NCBI GenBank assembly: GCA_003518245.1
Contig: DOZA01000311.1
Coordinates: forward strand, 1-9,650
Reading direction: 5' to 3'
DNA: 9,650 bases
Origin: Bacteroidales bacterium
Lineage (GTDB): Bacteria; Bacteroidota; Bacteroidia; Bacteroidales; VadinHA17
Under the pieces are notes generated by a model. The model searched no databases and was not told the origin of the DNA. It was given only the letters and a program-made list of their open reading frames with translations. The position numbers and the translations under genes are program-made. This document shows positions 8,801 through 9,650 of the stretch, in pieces. Numbering within the stretch: the first letter of the stretch is position 1; every line of letters begins with the position of its first letter.

Positions 8801-9116
8801 ACTCGGTATGGGTGACCTGATTGGCACACGTACCTGGGGTGGCGAAATATGGCTATCACAACGAAACAGACTGGTAGATAATGGCATAGCTACAGCAGCT
8901 GAAAACGGAGTATACTCACCGGAGGGTGAATGGCTTATTGAAGGTTATGGTGTAGTACCCGATATAAAGGTTGATAACCTGCCTTATGAAACATACAAGG
9001 GCAGGGATGCACAACTTGAGGCCGCAATTGACCATCTGATGAAAATGATGGAGAAAGAACCGGTGAGCATCCCTCCTATCCCTAAGAGACCTGACAAATC
9101 ATTTAAATACAAGTAA
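5883..9116 (+). CDS. Tricorn-type S41 serine protease, exported
   Basis: This is a 1077-residue homologue of Tricorn protease, which cuts oligopeptides into short peptides. A Sec signal peptide covers residues 1-22 (VYS, then Gln23), so the enzyme is exported, unlike cytoplasmic archaeal Tricorn. Two beta-propellers follow at about 28-300 and 310-665, with WD40/PD40-like strands such as FSPDGKYIAF (about 71-80) and SWSHDSKWIAYV. A Lys/Glu/Asp-rich insert at about 538-562 interrupts the second propeller. A helical region (about 670-750), a PDZ domain (about 756-850) and the S41 core complete it. Catalytic residues by motif are H738 in STLHMF, nucleophile S962 in NENTASDGE and E1020 in IEGYGVVPD, close in number to Tricorn H746, S965 and E1023. 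RHNRGGN is at 910-916. The length is normal and there is no sign of decay. It is the last gene of the same-strand group and is followed by a hairpin. Confidence 0.94.
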   Translation: MRILRSIISVFFFLILITTVYSQQKGYYRSPAIFGNEIVFTAEGDLWKFDINSKKTQRLTTDHGMESQAIFSPDGKYIAFVGEYEGPSEVYIVASSGGKPRRLTWEENNPHISQWTKNGKILYSTNYYSSLPNAQLLKLDPQTATSTLIPLAQADQGTYTDKDELFFTRLRKQSSHTKRYTGGTAQSIWKFDGNNEAVHLTADYEGTSKDPMYFKSRIYFLSDRDGTMNIWSMNCSGEDVQQHTFSSGWDLYEAYMDNGRIVCQKGADILLYDINTQKEEILDIKLFSDFDQKHIRWITDPESKISSLNISHSGEDVVITTRGRIFNFPVNGERWSEITREYGIRYKDASFSADSEDILMLSDESGEFEIWKAGHLGLDKPEQITNGSTNLITAYSVSPDQKYIAYAEKDNRFLLFDKNTGKSVVIDVNDFAGFREPFSWSHDSKWIAYVNSADNSNMIIKLYSVDNRKSYVVSTDRFDSYNPRFSTDGRWLYFFSDRTFNNRVGSPWGSRQPEPYFEKTAKIYALALDADAEFPFLEENELKEKDDEDNNDLKNKKEQPLDIDFEGMETRLYEVPAGSANYRDFYVTDSHIIWMQSSPGSSGGTVQSLKISNEPDNKPKTLANGIRGFSVSGNGKKILLRNRNGIFVMESSASKLDTSKHKLEIEKWAFNIDPVEDWKQMFKDAWRMERDYFYDPDMHCLDWDAVFHKYSALLPRVTDRYELDDLMAQMISELSTLHMFVRGGDKRTPPENISMGYLGADLHKDASGVFIIDHIYFSDPDYPNEQSPLAMPWLDIEEGDAIINIDGVDVSSSPSINKLLANKAGMQVRIKFKKPDGKSYEEIIKPLSSRAFSNLRYSEWEHTRKEEAKKRSHNRIGYVHLRAMGGNNYTEWIKGFYPNYRKEGLIIDVRHNRGGNIDSWILEKLLRKAWFFWAPRTGKPYWNMQYAFRGHMVVLINENTASDGEAFAEGFRTLGMGDLIGTRTWGGEIWLSQRNRLVDNGIATAAENGVYSPEGEWLIEGYGVVPDIKVDNLPYETYKGRDAQLEAAIDHLMKMMEKEPVSIPPIPKRPDKSFKYK

Positions 9117-9147
9117 TAACTTATCAATATACAGACAACTACGATAA

Positions 9148-9172
9148 AGCCGGGAATATAAACGTCCCGGCT
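9148..9172 (+). terminator. Hairpin after the Tricorn gene, likely terminator
   Basis: AGCCGGGA at 9148-9155 pairs perfectly with TCCCGGCT at 9165-9172 around a 9-nt loop. It starts 32 bp after the Tricorn stop codon. The stem is strong, but the following GTGTTATAAC is only partly U-rich, so intrinsic termination is probable rather than certain. The stem is symmetrical and could also act on transcripts coming from the convergent gene. Confidence 0.6.
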
Positions 9173-9197
9173 GTGTTATAACAGGGTTTGCTTTCTG

Positions 9198-9389
9198 GAT
9201 GATGGTGGGGGATTCCAGATAGATGGCCAGGATGAAAAGGTTATTCATATTATTGACGGCAAAACGGTTCTATCGACACGATCGAACAGATCATTCGTAT
9301 TTGATATATCACATATCCCGTCAGGGGAATATTTAGTTCTGATAAGTGACAGTAAATTTACAGTGTCGAAGAAAATAATCAAGAAATAG
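9198..9389 (+). pseudogene. Remnant of a T9SS type A C-terminal sorting domain
   Basis: An open stretch of 63 codons ends at TAG (9387-9389) and reads like the last two thirds of a T9SS type A sorting domain. It has VIHIIDGKTVLS, then FDISHIPSGEYLVLI, then a basic FTVSKKIIKK end. These match the family pattern of an IYDxxGK strand, an IDISxLPSGxYxV strand and a terminal KKIIK. The usual start of the domain with a YPNP-type motif is absent. There is no ATG or plausible GTG/TTG start in this frame, and TAA lies upstream at 9159. No passenger protein is attached. It therefore looks like the leftover tail of a lost secreted protein. It lies in the same frame as the Tricorn gene but is separated from it by three stop codons. 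Confidence 0.62.
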
Positions 9390-9407
9390 TATAATTAAGG
9401 CGTGTTT

Positions 9408-9650
9408 CTATTTTTTCTTCCCGAATAATTTTTCAAAGAAGGATTTATCTTCCTGCTCGCTTTCAACTTTAGTATTCTTATTCTTCCTATCGCCGGGTTT
9501 TATACCTAACAACCTGTTAAAGAATCCTCTTATGCCCTTTTGGCGGAAGGGATCACAGTCCAGGAAGGAATATATATTACCGGGCAGATCAAATGAAGTG
9601 AGATATTTATTATTTAAATCCTTGTTCTTCTCTATATCATTTATTATTTG
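9408..9650 (-). CDS. C-terminal 80 residues of an unrecognised protein
   Basis: An open minus-strand frame enters from the window edge and stops at TAG (9410-9408). I do not recognise the family. The visible part begins with a polar, Asn/Lys-rich segment, then has FDLPGNIYSFLDCDPF, a basic stretch, an acidic Glu-rich segment and a Lys-rich end. Two short similar pieces occur, GFFNRLLG and SFFEKLFG, which look like amphipathic patches in a flexible tail. Codon use resembles that of the neighbours and the frame stays open over the full 240 bases, which supports it as coding. It converges on the Tricorn group. The start and most of the protein lie outside the window, so no function is assigned. 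Confidence 0.7.
   Translation of the reverse strand, partial: QIINDIEKNKDLNNKYLTSFDLPGNIYSFLDCDPFRQKGIRGFFNRLLGIKPGDRKNKNTKVESEQEDKSFFEKLFGKKK

Noticed and set aside
9114..9389. Stop-codon readthrough joining the Tricorn protease to the sorting-domain tail in the same frame
   Set aside because: Three in-frame TAA codons (9114, 9117, 9159) and a strong hairpin separate them, and the protease already has a normal family C-terminus.
1..9650. CRISPR arrays, tRNA or rRNA genes, insertion-sequence ends, toxin-antitoxin or defence genes
   Set aside because: Reading both strands showed no regularly spaced repeats, tRNA-like folds, transposase frames or terminal inverted repeats.

Overview
The window looks like a piece of a Bacteroidota chromosome. 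The evidence is AT-rich DNA, A-rich start-codon contexts without clear Shine-Dalgarno sites, two TAnnTTTG-type -7 boxes, three Sec signal peptides whose predicted mature proteins all begin with Gln, and a decayed fragment of a type IX secretion (T9SS) C-terminal sorting domain. I cannot place it more finely than the phylum.

Layout. Positions 1-2196 (minus) hold the first 732 codons of mutS2, with the C-terminal Smr nuclease domain cut off by the window edge. Positions 2197-2326 are an AT-rich divergent promoter region. On the plus strand follow three full-length genes for exported hydrolases, separated by only 56 and 71 bp and possibly co-transcribed: an M28 zinc peptidase with a PA-type insert (2327-3868), a purple-acid-phosphatase-like metallophosphoesterase with an Fn3-like domain (3925-5811), and a Tricorn-type S41 serine protease of 1077 residues (5883-9116). 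A GC-rich hairpin at 9148-9172 probably ends this unit. Positions 9198-9389 hold a start-less remnant of a T9SS sorting domain. Positions 9408-9650 (minus) hold the last 80 codons of an unrecognised protein that converges on the hydrolase genes.

Working together. In archaea, Tricorn cuts oligopeptides into short peptides that partner aminopeptidases finish. Here a Tricorn homologue and an M28 exopeptidase, both with signal peptides, sit two genes apart, so an envelope or periplasmic peptide-degradation pathway is a reasonable inference. The phosphoesterase between them is not obviously part of that. I see no mobile element, CRISPR array, tRNA, rRNA or clear novel system. The best leads are the orphan T9SS tail, the altered metal-ligand motifs of the phosphoesterase, and two differences from archaeal Tricorn in the protease active site.
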